A stretch of 64,000 nucleotides of DNA from Cystobacter fuscus DSM 2262 (GTDB lineage: Bacteria; Myxococcota; Myxococcia; Myxococcales; Myxococcaceae). This document shows positions 26,682 to 34,863 of this stretch, piece after piece. Position 1 is the stretch's first letter, and every line of letters starts with the position of its first letter. The stretch is from NCBI RefSeq assembly GCF_000335475.2, contig NZ_ANAH02000001.1, forward strand, positions 496,001-560,000. The letters run 5' to 3'. Below the pieces are notes generated by a model. The model was not told the DNA's origin, did not search any database, and was given only the letters and a program-made list of their open reading frames with translations. Made by a program: the position numbers and the translations under genes.

Positions 26682-27605
26682 ATGCGGCGTTGGGCGCGAA
26701 TGATGGCCATGAGTTGGGGACTGGTCTGCCTGGGGAGCATGGGGGCCGCGCCGCCCGCCCGGGGAGCGGACGGCCCAGCCGCTTCCCTCCCGGACTCCGA
26801 GGAGCCCTTTCTGGGCGTCGTCATTCCCAATGACTCCGTGGACGTGAGTGCCCGCTTCGACTCGCGGCTGGAGCGGGTGGACGTCGAGGTCGGCCAGTCT
26901 GTCCGCCAGGGGCAGGTGCTCGCACGGCTCGACACGCGCGCACTCCAGCAGGAGTTGGCCGCGGCCGAGGCCGCTCTCCTGGGTTCTCGTGCCGAGGAGC
27001 GCGCCGCCTCGCTCGCCCTCTCCGAGGCCCGTGCCAGGAAGCGCCGCTACTTCACCCCGAGCTCGCTGAAGCTGGGCGTCTACTCGAGGGAGGAGCTGGA
27101 CAAGGTGAGCTACGAGGAGAGCGCCGCCGCCGCCCGCTCTCAGGCGGCCCGGGCCCAGACGCTCCAGCGCCAGGCCCAGGTGCTGGGGCTGAAACAGAAC
27201 CTCGACGACGCCACGCTCGTGGCGCCCTTCGATGGCGTGGTGGCCTCCCGGCTCGTCGGCCCCGGCACCCGCCTCGCCGCGGGGCAGCCCATGCTCCGGC
27301 TGCTCGGCAGTGGCGAATGGAGGGTGCGCTTCGCCGTGACCGAGGCAGCGGCAGGCGGGTTCCAGCCGGGCATGCCCGTGGAGCTGAAGGTGATCCAACG
27401 AGACCTCTCCCTCGAGGGGACCGTGGAGAACATCGCGCCCGAGGTGGACGCCGCGGCCCGACTGGTCTTCGCCACCGCCACGTTCAGCCAACCCCCGCCC
27501 CGCGAGGTCTCCACGGGCCTGCTCGTCCACGTCCGCTCGAGAGCCCAGCCACGGGCCGGAGGCAAGAGCACGGACGGCTCCGCGCCGACGGGGGCAACAC
27601 CCTGA
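26682..27605 (+). CDS. Periplasmic adaptor (HlyD/RND membrane-fusion family) protein
   Basis: 307 residues from ATG 26682, preceded by GGGAGA. A signal peptide (through ...SMGAAPPARGA) is followed by a split biotinyl-lipoyl-like domain (RLERVDVEVGQSVRQGQVLA and DDATLVAPFDGVVASRLVG), a helical hairpin between (about 90-165) and a beta-barrel domain. Such proteins link inner-membrane exporters to the outer membrane. It is the first gene of an export cluster with a second adaptor and a peptidase ABC transporter; 107 bp separate it from the WD40-ATPase gene on the same strand, so read-through is possible. Confidence 0.85.
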   Translation: MRRWARMMAMSWGLVCLGSMGAAPPARGADGPAASLPDSEEPFLGVVIPNDSVDVSARFDSRLERVDVEVGQSVRQGQVLARLDTRALQQELAAAEAALLGSRAEERAASLALSEARARKRRYFTPSSLKLGVYSREELDKVSYEESAAAARSQAARAQTLQRQAQVLGLKQNLDDATLVAPFDGVVASRLVGPGTRLAAGQPMLRLLGSGEWRVRFAVTEAAAGGFQPGMPVELKVIQRDLSLEGTVENIAPEVDAAARLVFATATFSQPPPREVSTGLLVHVRSRAQPRAGGKSTDGSAPTGATP

Positions 27606-27607
27606 CC

Positions 27608-28555
27608 ATGGAAGCCACCCAGCGAACGCGCATCTTCCGTGAAGAAGCCCTGCGCCATCACGAAGGCACACAGGAGGAGGGAGACCTCCTGCGCATCTCC
27701 CCGAAATGGACGCGGTGGACGTACTGGGTGCTCCTCGCCCTGGTCCTCGCCGCGGCCCTCTACTCACTGCTCGGCACCCTCCCCGAGTACGCCTCCGGCC
27801 CCGCCATGGTGAAGGTCGAGGGCCGCGGAGAGCTCACCGTCGAGTCTCCGGGCATCGTCGCCTCGGTGGAGGTGCGGCCCGGACAACGGGTGGAGGCGGG
27901 CCAGCCCCTGGTGAGATTCCTCTCGCGGGAGGAGACAGCCACCCTGGAGCGCATCCAGCGCGAGTTCGAATTGCAGCTCGTCCGGGTGCTGCAGAACCCC
28001 GCGGATGAGGCCGCGCGCCAGGCGCTCACCTCGCTGCGCGCCGAGCGCGAGCTGGCACAAGCCCGTCAGCGGGCCCGCACGCTGCGAGCACCGCGCGCCG
28101 GAGTGGTGAGCGCCCTGAAGGTGCGCGAGGGTCAGTATGTCAACCCGGGAGAGAGCGTCGCCTCCATCACGGGGGACGAGGTCCGCGTGACGCTGGTGGC
28201 GCTGCTGCCCGGCGGCTACCGGCCGAGGCTCGAACCGGGCAAGCCGCTGCGCGTGGAGCTCAACGGCTTCAGCCACGAATACCAGACGTTCACCATCCAG
28301 TCGGTGGGAGATCAGATCCTCGGCCCCAACGAGGTGCGCCGCTACCTGGGCGCGGACCACGGGGATGCCGTGACCCTGGAGGGGCCCCTGGTGGTGGTGA
28401 GGGCGAGCATTCCGGCGACCACGTTCAGCATCAAGGGAAAGACCTTCAACTACTTCGACGGGATGCTGGCCCAGGCCGACGTCCGGGTGCGCACGGAGCG
28501 CATCCTCGTCACGCTGATTCCAGGTCTGAAGGGAGCACTGGGACATGAAGACTGA
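27608..28555 (+). CDS. HlyD-type adaptor with N-terminal membrane anchor
   Basis: 315 residues from ATG 27608, two bases after the preceding stop. One transmembrane helix (about 38-58, YWVLLALVLAAALYSLLGTL) is followed by a lipoyl-like half (VESPGIVASVEVRPGQRVE), a short coiled coil (about 95-155), the second lipoyl half (LRAPRAGVVSALKVREGQYV) and a beta domain. This is the layout of adaptors used with peptidase-containing bacteriocin exporters, including those of NHLP/NHLM type. It overlaps the ABC transporter gene by 11 bp. Confidence 0.88.
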   Translation: MEATQRTRIFREEALRHHEGTQEEGDLLRISPKWTRWTYWVLLALVLAAALYSLLGTLPEYASGPAMVKVEGRGELTVESPGIVASVEVRPGQRVEAGQPLVRFLSREETATLERIQREFELQLVRVLQNPADEAARQALTSLRAERELAQARQRARTLRAPRAGVVSALKVREGQYVNPGESVASITGDEVRVTLVALLPGGYRPRLEPGKPLRVELNGFSHEYQTFTIQSVGDQILGPNEVRRYLGADHGDAVTLEGPLVVVRASIPATTFSIKGKTFNYFDGMLAQADVRVRTERILVTLIPGLKGALGHED

Positions 28556-30773
28556 AGCTGCCCGGTCTCCGGGTCTCACCGAGCGGTTCCCCGCGCTGCG
28601 CAACCTCCACGCGCGGGGCCGCGAGCGCCGCATCCCGCTCGTGCGCCAGCTCTCGGAGCTCGAGTGTGGGGCCGCCTCCCTCGCCATGGTGCTCGGCTAC
28701 CACGGCAAGCCGGTGCGCCTGGAGGAGGTGCGTCAGGCGATGGGCGCGGCGCGCGACGGAGTGTCCGCGCTGGACATCCTGCGCACGGCCCGCGCCTTCG
28801 GGCTGCGAGGGCGCGGCGTCTCCGTGGACGAGGAGGCGCTGACGTACCTGCCCGCCGGCACCATCCTCCACTGGCGGTTCTCGCACTTCGTCGTCTTCGA
28901 GAAGCTGGGACGGGAGGGCGTCCACCTGCTCGACCCCGGCCTCGGTCGGCGCAAGGTCTCCCTCGAGAACTTCCGCCAATCCTTCACGGGCGTGGCGCTG
29001 CTGCTCGAGCCGAGCGAGCACTTCGAGACGGGCAAGAAGCCACGTCCCCGCTCCGCCGCGAGGTACGCGCTCGAGGTGCTCCAGCACTCGCACGTCCTCC
29101 AGCGCATCATCGTCGTCTCGCTCGTCCTGCAACTCTTCGCGCTGGCGGTGCCGGCGCTGACAGGGCTGATCATCGACCGCGTGGTGCCCAGGGGGGACGA
29201 ACACCTGTTGCTGGTGGTGGGCCTGGGTTTCATCTCCCTCGCGGGTTTCCAATTGCTCACCACCCTCATCCGCGGCCACCTGCTGCTCGAGCTGCGCACG
29301 CGCATGGACTCGAGCATGACGCTGGGCTTCCTGGAGCACCTGGTGGGCCTGCCCTACTCCTTCTTCCAGGTGCGCGCGGCGGGCGATCTGATGCAGCGGC
29401 TCAACAGCAACGCCACGGTGCGGGAAATCCTCTCCTCCAGCACGCTCTCCTCGCTCCTGGATGGCGCCCTGGTGGTCCTCTACCTCGTGGTGCTGTTCGT
29501 GGTGAGCCCACTCATGGCGCTCATCGTGCTGGGGCTGGGTGCCCTGCAGATCCTCGTCCTCGTGCTGTCCACGCGGCGCCAGCACGCGTTGATGTCGGAA
29601 GGCCTGGAGGTGGAGGCGAAGAACCAGAACCAGCAGATCGAGATGCTCACCGGCATCCAGACGCTGAAGGCGTTCGGCGTGGAGCACCAGGCGGTGCAGC
29701 GCTTCTCGGAGAACTTCGTCAACGTGCTCAACGTGTCGCTGAGCCGGGGCCGGCTGACGGCCTGGGTGGACGCGCTCACGGGAACGCTGAGGCTGATAGC
29801 GCCGCTGGTGCTGCTCACCGCCGGAGCCCTCCTGGTGCTCGATGGAAAGATGACGCTGGGCGCCATGATGGGGATCAACGCGCTCGCCGGGGCGCTGTTG
29901 GTGCCCCTGGCCAACCTGGTCACCACGGGCTCCCAACTGCAATTACTGCACAGCTACATCGAGCGCATCGACGATGTCTGGGAGACGGCGCCCGAGCGGG
30001 ACGCGTCCAGGCCCGGCCGAGCGGTGGGACTGAAGGGAGGCATCGAGCTGGACCGGGTGTCCTTCCGCTACGCGGCCATGTCGCCGCTGGTGGTGCAGGA
30101 CGTGTCGGTGCGCATCGAGCCCGGCCAATCCGTGGCGATCGTCGGTCGCTCGGGCGCCGGGAAGACGACGCTGGCCAACCTGCTGCTCGGCCTGTATCTG
30201 CCCACCTCGGGGCGCGTCCTCTTCGATGGGGAGGATCTGACGGAGTTGGAGCTGCACTCGGTGCGCGGCCAGGTGGGTGTGGTGCCCCAGGAACCGACCT
30301 TCTTCAGTTCCACGCTGCGCGCCAACATCGCCATCCGTGACATGGCCGCCCCGCTGGAGCCCATCATCGAGGCGGCCCGCCTGGCCCAGCTCCACGACGA
30401 CATCATGGGCATGCCCATGGGTTATGACACGCCCCTGGTGGATCGCGGCGCCTCGCTCTCGGGTGGCCAGCGACAACGGCTGGCACTGGCCCGGGCGCTG
30501 ATGCACAGGCCCGCGGTCCTGCTGCTGGATGAGGCCACCAGCTCTCTCGATGCCATCACCGAGAGCCGGGTGCAGCGCGCGCTCGCCTCGCTCCCGTGTA
30601 CCCGCGTCATCATCGCCCACCGGCTGAGCACCGTGGTGGACGCGGATCTCATCCTGGTCATGGACGAGGGCCGCCTGGTGGAGGCGGGCAGGCACCAGGA
30701 GCTGCTCCTGCGAGGCGGCATCTACGCGGAGCTGGTGCGCGCCCAGATGCGTCACGGCGAACGGGTGGAGTGA
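28545..30773 (+). CDS. Peptidase-containing (C39) ABC exporter
   Basis: 742 residues. An N-terminal C39 peptidase domain has Gln35, Cys41 in ELECGAAS, a histidine in FSHFVVF and an aspartate in LLDPGLG, so the protease should be active and cleave leaders at a double-glycine site. Then a six-helix ABC membrane domain (about 175-460) and an ATPase with Walker A GRSGAGKTT, signature LSGGQRQRLALARAL, Walker B VLLLDEATSSLD and H-loop IIAHRLST. It should cut and export a peptide together with the two adaptors upstream. No gene for a double-glycine-leader peptide or a modification enzyme is visible next to it. Converges on the sigma-factor gene. Confidence 0.93.
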   Translation: MKTEAARSPGLTERFPALRNLHARGRERRIPLVRQLSELECGAASLAMVLGYHGKPVRLEEVRQAMGAARDGVSALDILRTARAFGLRGRGVSVDEEALTYLPAGTILHWRFSHFVVFEKLGREGVHLLDPGLGRRKVSLENFRQSFTGVALLLEPSEHFETGKKPRPRSAARYALEVLQHSHVLQRIIVVSLVLQLFALAVPALTGLIIDRVVPRGDEHLLLVVGLGFISLAGFQLLTTLIRGHLLLELRTRMDSSMTLGFLEHLVGLPYSFFQVRAAGDLMQRLNSNATVREILSSSTLSSLLDGALVVLYLVVLFVVSPLMALIVLGLGALQILVLVLSTRRQHALMSEGLEVEAKNQNQQIEMLTGIQTLKAFGVEHQAVQRFSENFVNVLNVSLSRGRLTAWVDALTGTLRLIAPLVLLTAGALLVLDGKMTLGAMMGINALAGALLVPLANLVTTGSQLQLLHSYIERIDDVWETAPERDASRPGRAVGLKGGIELDRVSFRYAAMSPLVVQDVSVRIEPGQSVAIVGRSGAGKTTLANLLLGLYLPTSGRVLFDGEDLTELELHSVRGQVGVVPQEPTFFSSTLRANIAIRDMAAPLEPIIEAARLAQLHDDIMGMPMGYDTPLVDRGASLSGGQRQRLALARALMHRPAVLLLDEATSSLDAITESRVQRALASLPCTRVIIAHRLSTVVDADLILVMDEGRLVEAGRHQELLLRGGIYAELVRAQMRHGERVE

Positions 30774-30824
30774 GACGCCGCTCTTCCCGATCCTCGTCCT
30801 GGTCCTCGCCGCCCGGCGCCTCTT

Positions 30825-31415
30825 TCAGGAAGCCCCGCTCCGGCACGAGCAGTCCAGACAGCCGCTCGCGGCACACGCGCCACAGGTGTGCTGGAGCCGC
30901 GTCTTGAGCGCCTGACGGGCCCGGTGCAGGCGGACCATCGCGTTGTTGGGGGTGACACCCGCCTCGTGCGCCACCTCGGAGACGGAGTGCTCCTCCAGGT
31001 CCACCCGCCGCACCATGCGTGCGTACTCGGGCTTGAGCGTGGGCAGCACGCCATGCAGGCAGGCACACACCTTCGAGCCGGCCCCCGGCTCCGGCTGCAC
31101 GGCGAGGGGCTCCCGGGCCTCGCGCTCGAGGGCCCGGGCTTCCGCGGACCGGTGCCGGTAGTGGTCGGTCAGGGCATTGCGCAGCAGGCGGTAGAACCAG
31201 GCCACCGCGCGCTCCTCGTCCCGCAGCGCCGCGCTCTTCTCGAGTGCCTTGACGTAGGCGGCCTGGAGCAGTTCCTCCACGACCGCCTGGCTGTCCACCC
31301 GGCTCGCCAGGAAGGAGGCGAAGCGTTCCCGGTTGTCGAGCAGGGTGCGCAGCACCGCCTCGCGCACCGGGTCGGTGTCGGACGCGGCGTTGGAGGCGGG
31401 AGGAGGGCTTCGCAT
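30825..31415 (-). CDS. CorE-like ECF sigma factor with cysteine-rich C-terminal domain (ECF44 type)
   Basis: 196 residues from ATG 31415; longer readings reach 31451 or 31541. Region 2 (about 20-90) and region 4 (about 120-175, SVSEVAHEAGVTPNNAMVRL) are typical ECF helices. Two cysteine features stand out: CAC in the linker (Cys117, Cys119) and a C-terminal CGACAASGCLDCSC (Cys178, 181, 186, 189, 191). Linker CxC plus C-terminal cysteine-rich tail define CorE-type sigma factors of Myxococcus xanthus, which sense copper or cadmium/zinc directly and need no anti-sigma factor; none is encoded nearby. Target genes are unknown. No heavy-metal transporter lies adjacent. Confidence 0.85.
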   Translation of the reverse strand: MRSPPPASNAASDTDPVREAVLRTLLDNRERFASFLASRVDSQAVVEELLQAAYVKALEKSAALRDEERAVAWFYRLLRNALTDHYRHRSAEARALEREAREPLAVQPEPGAGSKVCACLHGVLPTLKPEYARMVRRVDLEEHSVSEVAHEAGVTPNNAMVRLHRARQALKTRLQHTCGACAASGCLDCSCRSGAS

Positions 31416-31556
31416 GTCGACCGGGGGGAAATGGACTCGCGCGAGGAGCATATAACCCGGAGACGAACCCGCCGCCCGGGCCTTACAGGGAGCAGCGACT
31501 CCAGCACCGCTCAGGCGCGAGTGGCCAACGCTTCCCTGCATGCACCAGGAGGGGAG

Positions 31557-31595
31557 GACGGCGCTCCGGGCGGAGGAAGGACCCGGGGCGCCGTC
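31557..31595 (-). terminator. Strong stem-loop after the M28 peptidase gene
   Basis: GACGGCGC (31557-31564) pairs with GCGCCGTC (31588-31595), and inside it CCGGG (31566-31570) pairs with CCCGG (31582-31586). It lies 9 bp past the stop of the minus-strand peptidase gene. No U tract follows, as is frequent in GC-rich genomes. Confidence 0.5.
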
Positions 31596-31604
31596 GGCGT
31601 CACA

Positions 31605-32855
31605 TCAACGCTCGGCTTCGGCGTCCGACACCAGGGCGGAGCCCGCCGTGCCCTTGGCCAGCTCGGCCACGTAGGCCGCGGCCAGCTTCACGAACTTGAC
31701 CGAGTTCTGCGCGCTCCCGGCCGACTGCGTGAGCGTGTCGCTCGAGGTGTGGATGTACGGGTTGTCCTGGCCCATGAGCGCCTCGAAGGGGATGGAGGCC
31801 GCGTAGCCCTGGTTGTACCAGGAGGCGTGGTCCGAGCAGCCGTAGCCGCAGCGCGTGGAGGTCGAGGTCACCCCGGGCAGGTACTTGGAGATGAGGCTGG
31901 AGAGGAAGGAGTTCTGCGCGGCGTTGGTGTAGTCGGACACCAGGACGATGTCGTAGCTGGAGCCGCGGTAGTTGGTCATGTCCAGCTGGAGCACGCCCAC
32001 CACGTTGATGCCGCTGCTCTTGTGCTGGGCGGCGATGGCGGCCGAGCCCTTGAGGCCCACCTCCTCGGCGGCGTAGGCCATGAACTTCACCGTGCGGGCC
32101 GGCTTGTAGCCCTTGAGCATGGCCACGCGGATGACCTCGGTGAGCGAGGCGATGCCCGAGGCGTCATCGTCCGCGCCCGGCGCGCTGGCCGTGGAGCTGC
32201 TGCCGTTGATGGAGTCCAGGTGCCCGCCGAGCACCACCACCTCGTTGGGCAGCGTGGTGCCCTTGATGGTGAGGATGACGGACGGCTGCAGCCAGGAGGA
32301 GTGATTGAAGAACGCCACCGACACGTCGCTGCGCGAGCCGGCCAGCGCCGTCCACTGGCTCTTGAGCCACGTGGCCGCGTCCGCGCCCGACTGCACGTTG
32401 TAGCGGCGCGACGTCCACTTCGTGGACAGCGAGGTGATGGTGCTGCGGATGCTCGTCTCCTGGACGCTGCCCAGCAGCGCGTTCACCGTCGTCGCGTTGT
32501 CGATGGTGTAGCTGATGAGGGACTGCACCGGCTTGGGCGAGGCAGCTCCCTCCACCGCGGCCAGCGCCTGCTCCTCGGAGTCATGGGCGATGAAGCCCGC
32601 GCACCGGTTGAGCTTGTCGTGCATCGCCGAGGCCAGCGTCTCCAGCTGGGACTCGCGCACGCGCATCACCGCGACGCCACCCTTCTCGCGCGTCACGGTC
32701 GGCGCCACCAGGCCCTGCCCCTGGAACGAGGCCAGCGCCGGCTCCAGCGCGTCCGTCCCGATGGTGATCCACACCTCCTTGTCCTTCTCTCCCGCGAACG
32801 CGGGGGTGGTGCACATCAGCAACAACGCGGCCGCACCGAACTTCATCGTCCTCAT
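31605..32855 (-). CDS. Secreted M28-family zinc aminopeptidase
   Basis: 416 residues from ATG 32855, with AGGAG seven bases upstream. A signal peptide (MKFGAAALLLMCTTPAFA) is followed by an inhibitory-type propeptide (about 20-120) and an M28 catalytic domain. Metal ligands and catalytic residues are visible: the histidine/aspartate of GGHLDSI, the bridging aspartate of APGADDDASG, the Glu pair in YAAEEVGLKGS, an aspartate in QLDMTNY and the final histidine in NPYIHTSSDTL. It closely follows the Vibrio/Aeromonas leucyl aminopeptidase plan. Likely exported for protein degradation, as expected in a predatory myxobacterium. Confidence 0.92.
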   Translation of the reverse strand: MRTMKFGAAALLLMCTTPAFAGEKDKEVWITIGTDALEPALASFQGQGLVAPTVTREKGGVAVMRVRESQLETLASAMHDKLNRCAGFIAHDSEEQALAAVEGAASPKPVQSLISYTIDNATTVNALLGSVQETSIRSTITSLSTKWTSRRYNVQSGADAATWLKSQWTALAGSRSDVSVAFFNHSSWLQPSVILTIKGTTLPNEVVVLGGHLDSINGSSSTASAPGADDDASGIASLTEVIRVAMLKGYKPARTVKFMAYAAEEVGLKGSAAIAAQHKSSGINVVGVLQLDMTNYRGSSYDIVLVSDYTNAAQNSFLSSLISKYLPGVTSTSTRCGYGCSDHASWYNQGYAASIPFEALMGQDNPYIHTSSDTLTQSAGSAQNSVKFVKLAAAYVAELAKGTAGSALVSDAEAER

Positions 32856-33490
32856 ACGCTGCTCCTCGGCGGTGGATGCTTCCTCTGTTTTTGATTCCGT
32901 GAACCGGTTCTGTCCCAATTCGCCGGAGGCGCCCTTTTAGCTGTTTTCACGGAAATCAGCCATACGCATCGTGAGCACAAGCCATTCTTGGGGCGAGGAC
33001 TTCAAAACAGTTCGACGTTCCTGTGAGGCTACCGTGTGAGCGTTCAGGGAATAAGGCTCACGCCGCCTCGGGGGCGTATGACTTGTCACCATGACAATCA
33101 CGAGCGCGCTTCCAGGCTTCCCGCCACGAATCGTCTGACACCTTCACGCGGCCTTCGCGCCTTCGCGGGAGGGATTGTCGCCGATGAACCGCAACCACAT
33201 GGGCTTTGCGTTTGGGTTCAATGACAGCCCCAACGTGCGCCCCTGGAAGGCCGTCGTGCCCGTGAGCGAGGCCACCACCCCCTGGCCCTGGGCGTCGAAG
33301 GCCACGTCCGCGGCGCCGCCAGCGCCGTGACACACCCGGGCAAACGGTTGACCCACCCGACCGGGCGCTCCCGAGGGGGTGAACTTCGTGGCCCGGGGGC
33401 AGGACGAAAGGTGGTCGTCTGGCCGGCAGAGATCCCCTCGCCCCCTCGAATTGGGCTACAAGGGCGCGGCTCAAGGGGCGCGGCTCTCGG
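32856..33490 (+). other. Intergenic stretch between the M28 peptidase and MBOAT genes
   Basis: The first 180 bp are AT-richer than the surroundings and should hold the promoter of the minus-strand peptidase. I see no convincing gene. A 70-codon minus-strand frame at 33144-33356 reads like the tail of a secreted beta-rich protein (a GVVASLTGTTAFQGRTLG stretch) but lacks a supported start and may be a gene remnant. No tRNA or repeat seen. Confidence 0.4.
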
Positions 33491-34672
33491 ATGATCTTCA
33501 ACACCCTCGCGTACTTCCTCCTGTTCCTCATTCCGGCGGCCCTGCTCTTCCGGCTCCTGCCGCCCGGTGCCAGACCGTGGATGTGCACCCTCTTCGGCGC
33601 GCTCTTCTTCGTCTACTTCTCGTTGACGGAGTCCGGTGGCGCCGTGGGCGCGGCCTGCCTCGCCATCTTCGCCTGGGAAGCGCTCTGCAGCCGCCTCTAC
33701 CGCCCGGGCTCGTGGCTGTGCCTGCTCGGCGTGGTGCAGAGCGTCTTCTTCCTCGCGGTGTTCAAGTACTGGAACTTCTTCACCGGGCTGGCCTTCGGGT
33801 CCCGGGAGACGAATCCGTTCTACTGGGAGGGGGCCTTCCTCCCGCTCGGCATCTCGTTCTTCACCTTCGAGTTCATCCACTACGCCGTGGACCGCTACCG
33901 CGACAAGACGAGGACGGGGAGCCTCGGCCAGTACATGGCCTTCATCCTGTTCTTCCCCACCATGGTGGCCGGACCCATCAAGCGCTACCAGGACTTCCTG
34001 CCCAAGCTGGAGGCGCCGAGCACCGACTGGCGCACCGACTGGGAGCGCGGCACCACCCGCATCCTCTGCGGCCTCGCCAAGAAGTTCGTCATCGCCGACA
34101 CCCTCACCGCGATGACCGTCCACCTCAACCAGGCCGATCTCGCCGTGGCCCACCGGGCCATGCTGCCCGTGTGGCTGCTCGCGTACGGGATGCAGATATA
34201 CTTCGACTTCTCGGCCTATTCCGACATCGCCATCGGCTCCACGCGCCTGTTCGGCATCAAGGTTCCCGAGAACTTCGACTGGCCCTACCTGTGCACCAAC
34301 ATCGCCGAGTTCTGGCGGCACTGGCACATCTCGCTCTCCAAATGGCTCACCGACTACGTCTACATCCCGCTCGGCGGCTCGCGGCGCGCGCCCGTGCTCG
34401 TCTACGCCAACCTGATGACCACCATGCTGGTGAGCGGCATCTGGCACGGCGCGGGCACCAACTTCGTCGTGTGGGGGCTGTGGCACGGAGGGCTGCTCGC
34501 CCTCCACCGCCTCTGGTCGCGCTGGCGAGGCCCCCGCGAGGGCCCTCCGTCCTTCGCCGGCCAGGCGCTGAGCTGGGCGCTCACCTTCGTCATGGTCAAT
34601 CTGGGCTGGGCGTTCTTCTGCATGGACCTGCCCACGGCCCGGTTCTTCTTCCGCCGGTTGTTCCTCGGGTGA
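33491..34672 (+). CDS. MBOAT-family O-acyltransferase (AlgI/DltB-like)
   Basis: 393 residues with about ten membrane helices. The family core is intact: FPTMVAGPIKRYQDF, then YGMQIYFDFSAYSDIAIG, FWRHWHISLSKWL and GIWHGAGTNFVVWG with the catalytic-funnel histidine. AlgI/DltB-type MBOATs take an acyl group from a cytosolic thioester and move it across the membrane for attachment to an envelope polymer. The C terminus (FFFRRLFLG) has no tyrosine shuttle motif; instead such a motif ends the small protein encoded 9 bp downstream. With the SGNH protein it forms a three-gene acylation cassette. Acyl group and acceptor polymer are unknown; the adjoining exopolysaccharide cluster is a candidate acceptor. 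Confidence 0.92.
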   Translation: MIFNTLAYFLLFLIPAALLFRLLPPGARPWMCTLFGALFFVYFSLTESGGAVGAACLAIFAWEALCSRLYRPGSWLCLLGVVQSVFFLAVFKYWNFFTGLAFGSRETNPFYWEGAFLPLGISFFTFEFIHYAVDRYRDKTRTGSLGQYMAFILFFPTMVAGPIKRYQDFLPKLEAPSTDWRTDWERGTTRILCGLAKKFVIADTLTAMTVHLNQADLAVAHRAMLPVWLLAYGMQIYFDFSAYSDIAIGSTRLFGIKVPENFDWPYLCTNIAEFWRHWHISLSKWLTDYVYIPLGGSRRAPVLVYANLMTTMLVSGIWHGAGTNFVVWGLWHGGLLALHRLWSRWRGPREGPPSFAGQALSWALTFVMVNLGWAFFCMDLPTARFFFRRLFLG

Positions 34673-34681
34673 GGTGAGACG

Positions 34682-34861
34682 ATGAAGACACCGCCGCGAC
34701 TCAAGGAGAGGCTCGAGTACCTGGGGGGCGTCACCGACGCTCCCCCCGACGGCATGCGCCCCCTGTCCCCCCTGGCGCTGGGGCTCTTCTGGGGGCTGCT
34801 CATCTGCGCCATCCTGGCCTTCTCGGGACAGGCGTCCAAGTTCATCTACATCGACTTCTGA
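34682..34861 (+). CDS. DltX-like acyl-shuttle microprotein ending in FIYIDF
   Basis: 59 residues, too short for most gene finders. It starts at ATG 34682, preceded by GAGGTGAG, and lies 9 bp after the MBOAT gene and 2 bp before the SGNH gene. A basic N terminus (KTPPRLKER) is followed by one transmembrane helix (about 31-50) and the C-terminal hexapeptide F54-I-Y56-I-D-F59, which topology places outside. In the Dlt pathway the microprotein DltX ends in a comparable motif whose tyrosine receives the acyl group from the MBOAT DltB and hands it to DltD. Spacing, topology and the terminal aromatic hexapeptide all agree, so I infer the same role here with Tyr56 as carrier. No experimental support for this case. 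Confidence 0.8.
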   Translation: MKTPPRLKERLEYLGGVTDAPPDGMRPLSPLALGLFWGLLICAILAFSGQASKFIYIDF

Positions 34862-34863
34862 CC

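Noticed and set aside
28509-29942. 477-codon minus-strand frame opposite the ABC exporter
   Set aside because: Gln/His/Arg-rich shadow; the plus strand encodes a complete C39 ABC transporter.
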